Positions 9,986 to 21,575 of a stretch of DNA of 64,000 bases are shown one piece after another (within the stretch, counting starts at the first letter, position 1; the number at the start of each line of letters is the position of its first letter). Under the pieces are notes generated by a model. That model saw only the letters and a list, made by a program, of their open reading frames with translations. It did no database searches and had not been told where the DNA came from. This stretch comes from Ipomoea triloba (lineage: Eukaryota; Streptophyta; Magnoliopsida; Solanales; Convolvulaceae), in the NCBI RefSeq assembly GCF_003576645.1, contig NC_044923.1, positions 5,300,788-5,364,787 on the forward strand, written 5' to 3'. A program made the translations under genes and the position numbers.

Positions 9986-12696
9986 TCAACAGGCATAGAA
10001 TTCCAGCATCTCTTCTTCCACTGGGTGAGTAGTGCCAACAATGACTAGACAGTGTAGAGGAGGCCCGAAGTCGTACGTTAGCAATCGCTTCATAGAACCT
10101 GCAACAACCTTCTGGTCTTCGCTGCCCAGCCGGGCAAAACCAACACAAGCAGTGTCTTCATTGTAGGCTGCAATTCGAGAAAGTAAATGAAAGTAGATAT
10201 AGCATTAATCAAATTCTTCGGTTTTCACTGAGAAGCGATACTGAGAATGAGTACTGTTAATATAGCCAAAGACCTTGTGGTCTAGCGGCACCCGGTTACA
10301 CCTCCACATGGGAGGGGTGGGTTTGAGCCTCAGTGGAGGCGATATTGGCTCTTTGTGTTTCATTTGGTTGAGAAAGTAACTATGAACAGATACTACATTG
10401 TAACAGAGTCAATAGTACTCAAAAAAAAAAAAAAAAAAAAAAAAAGAGTTAAAACTAGATTTAGTTTTACTAACGTTGTTATAGTGCATTCAAATACCTG
10501 ATTCCCCACGGGATTCTTCAACTTCTAAGAGTTGCTCAATGGCAGTGTTTATTGTCATGTACCTTGGTGGCTCATATTGCTTTTTGCCTCTGAGAATAAG
10601 ATGAGGTTCTGAACAACTAAGTTAACCTATTTCATGAAGAATGTACTTAAATAGATAGATAGTAAATCTAACCTAGCCAAGGATTCCAATGAGGGTTCTT
10701 TCACCCGTATATCTGCAATATCAAATTGTAGAATTAAGTGCATAAAAGAAAATTATTATAACAGAATACATTGACGTATATATTAATACTATGAGTGGTG
10801 AACAACTGAGCAGGGGGTTATGCTGCACTGTCAACAGATATGCGAGAGAAAGCTTTTTTCTAGACATATAGGACGGAAACAAATACTCAACGTCATAAAG
10901 AAACCAGCATTCCAACTCCAGAAGAGATAATAACTAAATGCTTCAAAAAAGTAAAAATAATGTTTTTCTATATGAAATTTTGCTATTTTTGGGCCCTCAT
11001 GTCCCGGTATTGACAGTGTTAACCCTCAAGTACAAAATTGTCCAGTCACTGTCCCCCTTGTTTCCAAGGCTTCCCATGTTAATCCCTTCATCCCTCAGTC
11101 TCACACCATCAAAAGCCACACGAGCAACCAACATGTGTAGATATTAGTTAAAATGAAAAAATTACCATTCCCATAATTGGTCTCTATAGTTAAAAAGTAT
11201 TCAATATTTCAATTAGCATACCCACTGTTTCAAAAGTTTCCCCTGTTAGTTCTCCAAGGGACTAATGAGGGGAAACTTTGACAACAAGGGGGACGTTGAT
11301 TGGAGAACTTTAAACTTAAGCAAGTAGTCAAACTCAGTGTAATGTTCCATAAAACCACTTTTTTGAAGCAGTACACTGTACACATAGTGGACTGTTCCAT
11401 GAACAAGAATCAATGCCACATTTTATTGCGCTCATTGGAAGACTGGGGAAGATGTGAAACAAAGAAAATAAAAAAGAACACAAGTTTTGTATTATTTCCA
11501 TAAATCGAAATTCTTTTATGCCATCTGGTGTCTAATACTTGAGAAATACAAGTCAGAAACATCAAATCCAGCAATGAAAAACTATACACACACACACAGA
11601 CACACATATCTTTTATATGATGAGCATTATGTAACCAAGGTATCAGCGGTACCTAGCAAACAGAGAGTATGCAATCCAAGCTTTCGATTTTCACGAATCT
11701 TCTCATAGAAACTGTCAGGCCTCCAAGTGTCTGTGAAGAAGGGTATGGAGATTGTCTCTCCGTAACGATAGAGCTGCAAGCCACAAACGCCAACAGCATT
11801 CATTACTGATGCATTATGCACAACCTTTACATCCACCCCCAACTTTTTTGCTCTAACAACAAGGTCACTGTGGGTAGTTGCCCTGGGTCCAATTCGAAAG
11901 TATGAAGAAACAAATTGTAATTGTCAACAAGCAGGCTAAATTACAAGTTTTAAAGAACAAAATTGAAATTTTTCCTAAGCAGTATTAACAATCGCTCCAC
12001 CAGCAAATGTATTTAGATGTATAAGCCATTTCATATGTAAACTGATCTACAAAGGTATCTTCAACAATCAAGTTAAACTTGGAAAATAATCAAATCTTTA
12101 TCAATTGAGCCAAATGGTGAAACATCTGCATCTAGACTGATCCAGAATCAATGATTATAAACACCCAACTAACTAAGAAATGTATGACAGGAAAAAACAA
12201 CAAATTTAACAAAAACAAAATGGCATACAACAAATCAAATAAAGCGTAATCACGAAAACCGAGCATATACTGATAGAGAAAAGAAAATCACAAGTTGAAT
12301 TAAATGAAAAAAGCATTCAATACCCGAAAGGGTCTCCAACTACAAGGAAAGCAATGTCGGAGGACTGCGCTTCCAATAGTATGGCATCAGCTTTCTCCTC
12401 AACAGTTTCTCTATCCGCAAGAGTAATCGATTTTCCGTATAAGTTTTCCTGCAAAGATTGAAACTTGATCGCATAAGCGCCCAAAACAAATCGCCAAAAC
12501 GCTTGAAAGACGGAAAAAATTATTAGAGCAATGAGCAAGTGTTAACCAGAGTAGAAAGGCCATCAGAGGAGAGTCCAAAAGAGAGAAGAGAAGTGTAGGC
12601 TTCCATATACACTTGGCTGCATTTCTTCACTGCTTCAAGTCCTTTCAGGGTGATGTCTTTCTCATCCCCTAAGCCCAATCCGATTATATACAACAT
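9986..12696 (-). CDS. DPH5: Diphthine methyl ester synthase (DPH5)
   Basis: SAM-dependent methyltransferase of the diphthamide pathway, which modifies a histidine of translation elongation factor 2; cytosolic. Six exons in transcript order: 12547-12696, 12324-12448, 11653-11882, 10673-10712, 10498-10589, 9986-10167. All splice sites are GT-AG and in phase; the product is 272 aa, the usual length of plant DPH5. Diagnostic stretches: [20 protein letters not shown] at the N-terminus (SAM-site glycine loop), [96 protein letters not shown] and [20 protein letters not shown]. The start is the first ATG of the conserved N-terminus. Intron 5 contains a SINE. No sign of decay. Confidence 0.96.
10265..10446 (+). 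mobile_element. SINE family A, near full length, in DPH5 intron 5
   Basis: The best copy of the family. Head: GACCTTGTGGTCTAGCGGCA (box A fits TGGTCTAGCGG) and a box-B-like GGGTTTGAGCCTCAGTGG. Body: TTGGCTCTTTGTGTTTCATT, GGTTGAGAAAGTAACTATGA, CAGATACTACATTGTAACAG. It ends AGTCAATAGTACTC followed by a long A-tail (10420-10445). The layout (tRNA-like polymerase III promoter head, unrelated body, A-tail) is that of a tRNA-derived SINE. It is antisense to DPH5. Confidence 0.85.
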
Positions 12697-12899
12697 CTTA
12701 TTAGATTTTCAGCTGCTATTAATTGTACGAAATTAGTTGAGTTCGCAGCTCAAATTGAAAGATCACTGAACCTAAACCCTAGAAAAACCCTCTGGCAGCG
12801 AGACTTGGAAGTTGGAACTGAAGGAGACGCTGATTTGCACGAGAAGCGTAATGGGACTTATGAGGCTTCCGGCTATTAACTATTAAGTAGGTTTTTTTT

Positions 12900-13159
12900 T
12901 TTTTTTTTTTTAAAGAAATACTTATTATTCGGGTAGTTCTACACTTTTGTAAAATATTTTCAACTCAAATAATCTAAGTCCCTACTAGAGTTTGAACTTA
13001 TTATCATATATTTAGAATGGTAAATGAGATTTTATCACACTACATGGAAGTTAGCAAGTAGATTTTTTTATTAATTAGCAACTGACAAGTAGGTTTTATT
13101 TATTAATTAGCGGCAAATTATACTATGGAACTACTGATAAATAACGTTCCTGCTATATT
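12900..13159. other. DPH5 upstream flank, no other feature
   Basis: Begins with a long T-run near 12893-12911. AT-rich intergenic DNA; nothing else recognisable before the hAT-like element. Confidence 0.4.
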
Positions 13160-14256
13160 CAGGGTCGGCCCTGAGGGGTGCAGGGTGGGCACCTGCCCAG
13201 GGCCCATCTCTATAGGGGTCCATAGGCCATAAGATATACGGAGTATTATATATTAAAAAAATAATAGGGTTAATTGTTTCTGGAAGTCAAGAACTGAACT
13301 CACGAAGACGGAATGAGACGTTGTCGCACACCCACCACTCACGCTACCCAGCCGCCCAAGAGTATAAAGGTCGTCGGTCGTGCCTACGCCACATCAACCA
13401 CTCAAATACTCAATAAACAATATTCACTGCTTCGCCACCCAACCAATGCTTCGCCGGTTCGTTGCGCCTTAACCTAATCATCTTCGCAAATTGTAGATTC
13501 ATAGTGCCTTCGCGATGTCGCCTAATGCGTAAATGCTCTAATCGCCTGCGGCCTGCCTAATCTACCATTGTACAGGTATTTTATGAATTGCAGAATGCAT
13601 ATTATACCGTAATGATGTATTGTTGTAATGTTGTTTGTGAAATCCTAAATTCCTAACTGAGTAATTGTCACTTTGCTATTTAAATAATTAAATAAATTAG
13701 GAATTTAGTTTGCAGATGAATCGCAGAAATGCATAATTGTGGATTAATAAGGAATTGACGAATTGTAATTTTGGAATTAGGAATTTAGTTTGCAGAATTG
13801 CATTTTTTTTTTTTTTTGCATTGTATTGTTGTTTAGGAATTCTAATATATTTCTAATTATATTGTATTGTTGTTTAAATGTTTAAGAGTTTGGAATTAGG
13901 AATTTTATTTCTGCTTTAATTTTATTTATTAGGATTTCTATGTAAAATGAAATTGTAAGTTTATTAGGTTTATTATATGGAGGGATTGAAGGGACATGTT
14001 TACCGTTGGTCGATCTAAAGATTTTCAATTGACTGATTTGGATTGATTGATTCATAAGTGCCATATGCTTTTGTTTCTTTTTTGTTAAGATCGATTTTAT
14101 AATGCTTTTTTTTTTTTTATACAATGTTGCCTAAAAAAATTCATTGGTGAAAAAAGAAAACGAAGAAAACAAATTGATCATCCAGAAACAAATTTTTCAT
14201 AAGGGGTCCTTTTTTAATTTCGCCTCGGGACCTATTAAAACTTTGGATCGGCCCTG
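13160..14256. mobile_element. Non-autonomous hAT-like element
   Basis: Ends are CAGGGTCGGCCCTGAGGGG on the left and, reversed, CAGGGCCGATCCAAAG on the right, a terminal type familiar from plant hAT elements. The flanking 8-mers (GCTATATT and ACCATATT) match at 6 of 8, so the insertion is old. Near the right end AAAAAAGAAAACGAAGAAAA resembles the basic start of a hAT transposase, but no open frame survives. Confidence 0.6.
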
Positions 14257-14434
14257 ACCATATTGTAAGTTCATATTTAGTATTCTGAAGATTTTAAAAA
14301 TATTTAAAGTGTATACTAAAAATAAATATATATGTCAATGATTTGCCCTAATAACGTAAATTATAGTCCATTGTATAATGATTGTATGCGATTAATAAGG
14401 TTATATGTGTGTGTGTGAGAGATAATTGTACTTA

Positions 14435-14712
14435 GGCCCAGTTTGGTAAATAATCAGTCAATTTTAGCTTATTTGATCACTATTAGTTGTTTGGTTAATA
14501 AGCTTTTTGTAACTTCAAAAACTAAAATTCAAAAGGCTACTCAAAGCAGCCTTTTCAATTAGCTTTTTGAGAAAAAAAATTATACCAAACAGCTATCAGC
14601 TAACAGCTAATCTATCAAACAACTTTCTACAATCAGCTAATGTTATTAACTAATCATACATTCTAACCCAATCAGCTAACGATCATTTACCAAACAGGGC
14701 ACCAAACAGGGC
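14435..14712. mobile_element. MITE with GTTTGGTAAAT terminal repeats
   Basis: Left end GGCCCAGTTTGGTAAATAAT; right end reversed GCCCTGTTTGGTAAATGATC, with a further CCAAACAGGGC copy at the extreme right. The inner arms (CAGCTAAT and TTAGCT motifs) also pair. TTA flanks both sides (14432-14434 and 14714-14716), consistent with a 3-bp target duplication. Confidence 0.6.
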
Positions 14713-14931
14713 ATTAATCTCATGTTTCATATTCATTTGTTACTTGTTAATAATACTTAAAGTCTTGCAACAAAATTGCAACTTCATTACTAGTAGCACT
14801 AAATAGTTTTTGGTATTGATGATAATTTTTCAAAATTTTGAAGGATTCTTATGGAATGACAATGTGTATGTATATATGTGTTTGTGTTGGTGTGTTTTTT
14901 ATTTATATACATCTCACAACCATGTTTGCAG

Positions 14932-14977
14932 TAGGCGCTAGGCGCTAGTCGGACGGTCGACTAGCGCCTAGCGCCTA
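14932..14977. repeat. Perfect GC-rich hairpin, 20-bp arms
   Basis: Left arm TAGGCGCTAGGCGCTAGTCG (14932-14951) and its exact reverse complement (14958-14977) surround a 6-nt loop (GACGGT). Each arm itself repeats GGCGCTA. It stands in very AT-rich DNA about 560 bp upstream of the J-protein start codon. Confidence 0.9.
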
Positions 14978-15538
14978 AGCGGATAGATATGTTAGGTCCA
15001 CAAATAATTAAATATAATTATATTTATTTAAATTAATTTTCATTACAATTATAAATTTATAATTCAAATAAGTAAATAAAAAATAAAATATAAGATAGAT
15101 ATGGTGGGTCCACAAAAATTAATAAAAAGAAAGAATTTTAAGAATTGAGTGAGATAGCGGATAATAATGTGAATGTTTGGACTTACAAAAAACTTGAGAA
15201 AAAACTCAAACTTTTGAGGTTAACCTTAATAACACAACAGGTTTGCACATATAGGGCAAAAAGGTAAATATATAAAAAGACATATATACCCCTCTTAATT
15301 AGGGGTATAAGCTTAATTTTGATAAATAGGAGCACCAAATTGGTAAAATCAAGCAGCACACCCACACCCACTCACAAAACCTCAACTTTCATCAAAATTT
15401 AACCTGCATCTAACCACTACACATTCCTCATTTCTACCGTCCCCATTTGAAACACAGTGGGGAAACCAAAATCGGAACAAAAATCCCCAAAAAATTCTCA
15501 AAAACTCCTCAAAAAAAATCGGGAAAGCGAAGAAAAAA

Positions 15539-16762
15539 ATGGAACACCATACCACCACGAGCCGAGCTGAAGCAGAGCGGCTACTTGGAATCGCCGAGAA
15601 GCTTCTGAGGAACAAGGACTACTCCGGCTGCAAAGACTTCGCGCTGTTGGCGCAAGAAACGGAGCCGTTACTGGAAGGCTCCGACCAGATCTTGGCCGTC
15701 GCGGAGGTCCTATTGGCCTCCACCAGGAAGATCAACAACCACCAGGACTGGTACTCCATTCTCCAAATCGGAAACCGCACCGACGACGCCGAGCAGATCA
15801 AGAAGCAGTACCGCCGTTTCGCGCTCCTCCTCCACCCCGACAAGAACAAGTACATGTTCGCCGATGCCGCGTTCGGCCTCGTCGCGGACGCATGGGCCGT
15901 TTTGTCGGACCCTACTAAGAAATCGCTGTACGATAACGAGATGTCGCTTTATACGAAGGTCGATTTGGTGCCGACGAAGAAACCGGCGGCGAAATGGCAG
16001 CCGCCGACGGCGGCTGCCGCGCGCCGATCTGAGGATCAAGGTCAGAAACTCCCGGTGAGGAGGAGCTCGAGAGTAAGCGGTAATAATAGCAATAATAATG
16101 AGAATAGTAATAGTAATAGCGGTAATGAGAATAGTAATTTCAATAATAGCGGTGGGAATAATCAGAGTGGAGGGGGGAGAAATACGAACCCTAGGAGTGG
16201 AATTGGGGGTGGAGTGAAAGCTCAGAGGGCGACTTTTTGGTCGGTGTGTCCGTACTGTTATAATCTGTACGAGTATGAGAGGACTTATTTAGGGTGTTGT
16301 TTGAGGTGTGAGAATTGCGAGAGGGCGTTCACGGCGGCGGAGATACGGCAGATGCCGCCGCGAGTGCCGGGGAAGAATGCTTACTATTGCTGTTGGGGAT
16401 TTTTCCCAATGGGGTTTGTGATAGGGAACACTGATGGAAAGAGAAGTATCTCTAATTCTGCTAATGCTGCTAGTGGTTTCCCCAATTGGATGCCTCCGAT
16501 GTTCCCGGGAGGAGGCGGTGGTGGAGGAGGAGCACCGCCAGCAGCAGCCCCGGCTGCTGCTGTGGCCCCCACCGCCCCTGCCAATGGAGAGGGGTTTGTG
16601 CCTGTTGCCGAGGGTAATGTGGGCGGCACGAATGTTACTGTAATGGGGATTGCGGCCGGGGGAGCTGCGCCTGCTGCGCCAAAGCCTAAGCCAAAACCGT
16701 CGCCCCAGCCAGTGTCGGGAGGGCCTAGGAAGAGAGGTAGGCCTAGGAAGAATCCACTATAG
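15539..16762 (+). CDS. Intronless J-domain (DnaJ-like) protein with Cys motif and AT-hook
   Basis: 407 aa, one exon. An N-terminal helical region (residues 8-65, with AEAERLLGIAEKLL and DYSGCKDFALLAQE) is followed by a J domain at about 70-135: DWYSILQIG, QIKKQYRRFALLLHPDKNKY with the HPD motif at 99-101, and DAWAVLSDPTKKSLYD. J domains stimulate Hsp70 ATPase. A low-complexity Asn/Ser/Gly linker (180-228) leads to a conserved plant motif ATFWSVCPYCYNLYEYERTY with CLRCENC at 254-260, a likely zinc-binding pair. The C-terminus is Gly/Ala/Pro-rich and ends with KRGRPRKNPL, an AT-hook-like motif at 398-404 that suggests a nuclear role. It belongs to the plant type C J-protein group whose members share the TFW-CPxC block. 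The start codon precedes the conserved helix, and the coding part is strikingly GC-richer than its surroundings. Client and partner are unknown. Confidence 0.92.
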   Translation: MEHHTTTSRAEAERLLGIAEKLLRNKDYSGCKDFALLAQETEPLLEGSDQILAVAEVLLASTRKINNHQDWYSILQIGNRTDDAEQIKKQYRRFALLLHPDKNKYMFADAAFGLVADAWAVLSDPTKKSLYDNEMSLYTKVDLVPTKKPAAKWQPPTAAAARRSEDQGQKLPVRRSSRVSGNNSNNNENSNSNSGNENSNFNNSGGNNQSGGGRNTNPRSGIGGGVKAQRATFWSVCPYCYNLYEYERTYLGCCLRCENCERAFTAAEIRQMPPRVPGKNAYYCCWGFFPMGFVIGNTDGKRSISNSANAASGFPNWMPPMFPGGGGGGGGAPPAAAPAAAVAPTAPANGEGFVPVAEGNVGGTNVTVMGIAAGGAAPAAPKPKPKPSPQPVSGGPRKRGRPRKNPL

Positions 16763-17530
16763 AAGGTAGGTTCGTTTTGCCCTCGAGAACTTTGTATCTC
16801 AAGAAAATTTTCCGGGTTGCATATGCATATCGTGCTCGAGGGCAGGTTGAGTAGGTGATCCAAATGTACTTAAGCTCGTGATTGTCTGCATTTTACTTGT
16901 TCTAAGCTGCTGTCGAAAACCGAGCATTAGAAATTGCTCTTGTTTCAAATGTAAGTTAAGGTAGTTTCAAATTTCGACTGCTGTACTTTAAATTGTAACT
17001 CTTCCTGTTTGTACTTGTAGAAAAATTTGAATATTTATTAGATGATTTTCAGATGGTCCAGATGTGAATGACTTGAAATGGTTCAAGAATTTTAGATTTT
17101 TTTTTTTTCCAAATCTCCCAAAGAATTGGATTTGGGACCAATGCATTGCAAGCTTGAAAGTGTCATCATTGATTAATCCTGCATTCACTCTTTCTGGCAA
17201 TATAGCCTGAAGTAGAAGAAATAAACCTTGATATTCAATTTGTGCTATTTGGTTGTTTTTGTATTGGTACATTAACGAGTATGAGGATGTTGAGACATTC
17301 AAAATTTCAAATATTAGTGAAATGGCTTTGAAACATTTTATCGAGTTTTTGCAAATGTGTGAAGAAATGTTTTTGAAACATAGAAACATTAAAATCCTAT
17401 AGAGTTTTCATGCATCTGGAGAACAATAAAGCAATTTTGGGCATAATGCATATGGCATTGGAATGCCAAAGGGAAAAAATGATATGCATCCGCAAGCCAC
17501 ACAAAAATGATATGCATCTAACGGCGGTGC
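16763..17530. other. J-protein 3'UTR and downstream flank
   Basis: Presumed 3'UTR followed by AT-rich DNA with a T-run at 17097-17108. No other gene seen. Confidence 0.4.
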
Positions 17531-17574
17531 AGGTCTAGTTAAGTTGATTTAACCTAGATTTTGATTGATCAAAG

Positions 17575-18150
17575 GAGATGAAGATCATGTGTGCACTGAG
17601 TGTATAGAAAGCGGTGAGAACCTGGAGAATGACAGGTCATTTTACAATTTATCTCCTCCAAAGGCTTTGAGTGTATAGAAAGAGGTGAGAATCATTTTTA
17701 CAATTTATCTCCTCCAAAGGCTTTGAGTGTATAGAAAGAGGTGAGAATCATTTTACAGTTTATCTCCTCCAAAAGCTTTGAGTGTATAGAAAGGGGTAAG
17801 AATCTAAAGAGTTTATCTCCTTCAAAAGCTTTGAGTGTATAGAAAGGGGTGAGAATCTAAAGAATGACAGATCATTTTACAATTTATCTCCTCCAAAGGC
17901 TCTGGGAGTTTAATGCACTGAGTGTATTAAAAAGGGTGAGAACCTGAAAAATGACATGTTATTTTACGATATATCTCCTCCAAAGGCTCTGGGAGCTTAA
18001 GATTAGTCTAACGTAAACAGTTAATTTAACCCAAATTTTAATCGATCAAAGGAGATGAAAGACCCTATGTGCATTGAGTGTATAGAAAGGGGTGAGAGAC
18101 GGGTCATTTTGCAATTTACCTCCTCCAAAGGTTCTGAGAGTTTAGAATTA
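17575..18150. repeat. Minisatellite-like array, about seven imperfect units
   Basis: Units contain GAGTGTATAGAAAGAGGTGA, then CATTTTACAATTTATCTCCT and CCAAAGGCT. Unit length varies from about 55 to over 100 bp because some units carry an added AATGACAGGTCA or TCTGGGAGTTTA segment. A higher-order segment (TTGATCAAAGGAGATGAAG type) precedes the array near 17555 and recurs near 18040. No coding potential. Confidence 0.8.
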
Positions 18151-18397
18151 GTACGGCGTAAGCTTGGATAACTAATGTAATAAAAAAAAATGATATGCAT
18201 CCTCAAGCCATATTGTAAATGGGGAATGCACTAAGCTATTATAATCAAGCTAGGGGAGAAAAAGCACTTGGAGTATAACATAAAATACATGATCCACAGT
18301 TTCAATGGCTGGGTATCCTTCATTAGAGGATCGTTTACAGTCTTCAACAGAGTTCTTGAAGAAATGCGGGAGCAGAAAAAGAGAAATGGTTTGCGGA

Positions 18398-18778
18398 TCA
18401 AGACAAAGAAGAAGTCGAGAGGCGAAGGCACTCACTTTGACACCTCTTCAGGCAAATGTCATTCCAGTTAGGCACTTGATGCTGGTTAACACAGACAGTC
18501 CGTGCACATGCATCAGCGCAAGCATCGAGCTCGGAAACACCACAAACAGTGACACAAGTATCGGGCGTTGGGTCTTTAGAAAATGCACCGACCTTCTTCA
18601 ACATCCTCTTCGAAGTACAAACCCTCTCGCAGACAAATATATCATCTGAGTTCTTTTCGCGTCCTCTCGCCCTCTTTAGCCTCTGTTCATCATCTCGTCT
18701 CTTCTTCATCCTGAAAGCTTGACCTGCCAGTACAGCTGGAACAGCTGCACCCAGTAAAGACCACCATAATTCCACCAT
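18398..18778 (-). CDS. Small membrane-anchored Cys-rich protein, function unknown
   Basis: 126 aa from the ATG at 18776-18778. I chose this start because it opens directly into a hydrophobic helix (VELWWSLLGAAVPAVLAGQ, residues 2-20); the frame stays open another 25 codons upstream but that part looks like leader sequence. The helix is followed by a strongly basic stretch (MKKRRDDEQRLKRARGREK) and then ten cysteines in regular spacing: CERVC, CVTVC, CADAC, then TVC, DIC, RC and EC. The repeated CX3C pattern suggests paired disulfides or metal binding. I recall uncharacterised plant proteins with this layout but cannot name a function. The long leader and a good 5'UTR donor at 21574-21576 suggest a 2.8-kb leader intron. 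Confidence 0.8.
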   Translation of the reverse strand: MVELWWSLLGAAVPAVLAGQAFRMKKRRDDEQRLKRARGREKNSDDIFVCERVCTSKRMLKKVGAFSKDPTPDTCVTVCGVSELDACADACARTVCVNQHQVPNWNDICLKRCQSECLRLSTSSLS

Positions 18779-19724
18779 CACTGCTGCTTGAAAACTAAAT
18801 TCTTGGACCTCTTTGTTTATAGTGTAGGAAAAACACAAAAGGAAAATAATCAAGTTAGCAATCAGTTACTAGTGAGCAGAAGGAAACACTATTTTTGAAT
18901 TATGATCAGCAAATTTTCCACTTAATTGCACAACATAATATTTTGTAACCTATTTTCAAGTAATTTTTAGGCAATTCAAAATTCACGTGGTAAGTTGGTA
19001 TGCAATACACAACAATTACAGTGATCTAGCATTTTAGCCATGAAAGCCATATTGGTTAGGAAGTTTTTTTTTTTAATAAAATAAAATAAAAGTCCAAACT
19101 TCACATCACTGTGAGGTGTAATTTCAACAACTGCCCAGCAACATATTCATACAGTACACTATCTATCCTTGGTTCCAGTAGTCAAAATTTGATCTGTGGC
19201 TTCAAGTTTTAGAATACCTGGACTAATAAGTCAGTTCTTCAAATGACATGAAATAAACAAAACTTCAATGGCAAGAGGAAATACATTGCCTGTATAAACT
19301 AAATAGACATAAGACATCTGTACCTAAAAACACAGGTGTACAAGAACAAAGAAGTAAACTTATCAGTACTAACCAGAGAGTAAACTGCAGTTCAAATGAT
19401 TGCATTTCCAACACCCAATTCAAGGGTGGCCCAAATTCACAGTTAACACTTTAGCATTTGCCTTAAAAACTAAAGAGCATGTTCTGACCTGCTGAAAGAA
19501 TATTCATACAGGTAGAAAAAGGAAAAAGGGTTTTAACCAGAAGGCACTGCTAAAGAAACTGTTACATTGATGCATCTGACGGTTTTATAAGAATTTCAGA
19601 ATAATAATTTCGTTGCTGAATAAAATGTAACTCAAACAAGAGGCATCTTGTCACAAGGAATTGATGTGCCCTAGACATAAACAAACTATAATTCATAAAA
19701 AAGAATTGGGTGAAGTGGTCAATT

Positions 19725-21085
19725 GGATACAACTAGAGCCAAGCGAATATGTTGTCTGGTGACCGTTTGAGAAAAAAAATAAGGGCAGGAGAGCAAGGCA
19801 ATGGGAAATTTAGTAGATAATTACACAATCATTCCTTAAATTATGGTCCTTTATGGACTCTCTTGTAGCATCTAAAGATGAAGCTATAGGTTAACCATAG
19901 CATATGTGTTTCAATAGTCACATTCATGGAAGCCCCTGCATCTTAATGAAAACTACATTTTGCAACTGGAGGATAATTATCAATTATGGAATATCTTGCT
20001 AAATACCTTGCCCTTCCAAGTCAAAGAAACCATTACGGAGGAGTTTTCTTAATGTAGCCCAGAGTTGAGTTGTCCAACAGGGGACCAAATCCAGCTGCCA
20101 GCAGCCCTCCTCATATTTGAACCTATAGCCATCCTCCACTTAATACCAAGCTCTGGTTCCCCTCAATTCTTCCAAGAACTCACTGATATCAACCAAACCT
20201 AGGTAACATTAATGCTAAACACAAATCTTTACCTTATGTCATCTACAGGTGCTCCGTGGCAAAAATCCTTATTTCCACCAAGCATACTTCCTTAGAAAAA
20301 CCAACTACAATCACAAAACATAGAATCAAAGTTCACTACTAGATTATTCATGGATCACTACTGTTTCATTCCTCTCACGACAAATGGATACAACCATGCC
20401 AAGTGAATTTGTCATTTGGTCCCATTGAAGTGTTGAACTCAAAAAAGATGCAGGTGAACAGGCCAAAGCAATGGAAAAGTTAGAAGAGAATTGCACAACC
20501 ATTTATATGAGTACACTCTTGTAGCATTGAAAGATGAAGCTCTATGAGTCTATGACAAGCACAGAAGATGTGTTCACATAGTGCTGCACATAACCTTTGA
20601 CATTTAGAGGAAAACTACATTTTGCAACTTGAAGACAATATAAATTGCATAATATCAAATAGCCTGCCCTTCCCCCGTAAAGGAACCGTCAAGGAAGATT
20701 TTTCTTAAGGTTGACAGGAGACAATGAGTTGTCCCACAGGGGAACAAAATTCAGCTAGTAGGGGCTCTCTGCATGTTTCAAACTATTGTCTTCCTCCACT
20801 TCTACCCAAACTATGAATCCCTCTCAATACCTCAAAAACATCGTCCAGACTAAATGACACAATCTATTTCAATTTCTTGATCTCATCACATCAACAAAAC
20901 GTCTTGCCCATTTTAGCAACAGCTAAACTAAACCATAGCCTAGTTATCTTCACCTTAAGTCATCCACTAGTGCTTCCCCAACATATATTAATATTTCCAC
21001 GCTAACTACAGTCACAAAACACAGGTTTAAAGTTCACTACCAGATTACTCATAGACTACCTTTCATTCCTCTTGGCAACAAATCC
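19725..21085. repeat. Diverged tandem duplication, unit about 660 bp
   Basis: Unit 1 (about 19725-20385) and unit 2 (about 20386-21085) start GGATACAACTAGAGCCAAG and GGATACAACCATGCCAAGTG and share many landmarks in order: AAAACTACATTTTGCAACT, CCTCCACTT, AAAGTTCACTAC, ATCACAAAACA or GTCACAAAACA, and TTCATTCCTCT. Similarity is patchy, so the duplication is old. It lies in the presumed leader intron of the Cys-rich gene. Confidence 0.7.
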
Positions 21086-21575
21086 CATTACCAAAATGCA
21101 TAACAGATATTAAATGTAGGTACTAAGCCCATATTCTCTCTCAACCATTCCCCTCAAAAACTGTTCTGCATCACAAGTATTTTTCAACCCAGCGAACCCT
21201 CTGATTGCAGTCTGACAACACTCACTTATTCACAATTTCTCAATTCTATCACATTCGACTGTGCAAACTTCGCAATATACATTTTTTCTGTATTTTCTTC
21301 TTGGGCATTTTCACAAACACATATACTACATTACTACCTGGAACACTGCCGTGACAGTCAGAAGCACAATCATCAGAAGACTCAAGGAGCAAACTGAGAG
21401 CTGAGCAATATCACACTAGTTCTACTGATTCTGATACTTGTCTGAGTTTTGAGATTAGACTCATCACTTAGTCATTTTTCAAATTTTGTGATTTGAAGAC
21501 AACTATGACAAATTTTCTGGTTCAGTGGAATTTAAACAATTATGATAACAACAAATAAGGAAGTTAGCTGCATAC

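Noticed and set aside
10265..10446. A tRNA gene, suggested by box A and box B motifs
   Set aside because: No cloverleaf can be drawn, and the same head recurs with a conserved non-tRNA body and A-tail in many copies: a SINE.
16384..16863. 159-codon Pro/Ala/Gly-rich frame on the minus strand
   Set aside because: Antisense shadow of the GC-rich 3' part of the J-protein gene.
17575..18150. CRISPR-like array
   Set aside because: Units are imperfect, of variable length and without distinct spacers; this is a plant minisatellite.
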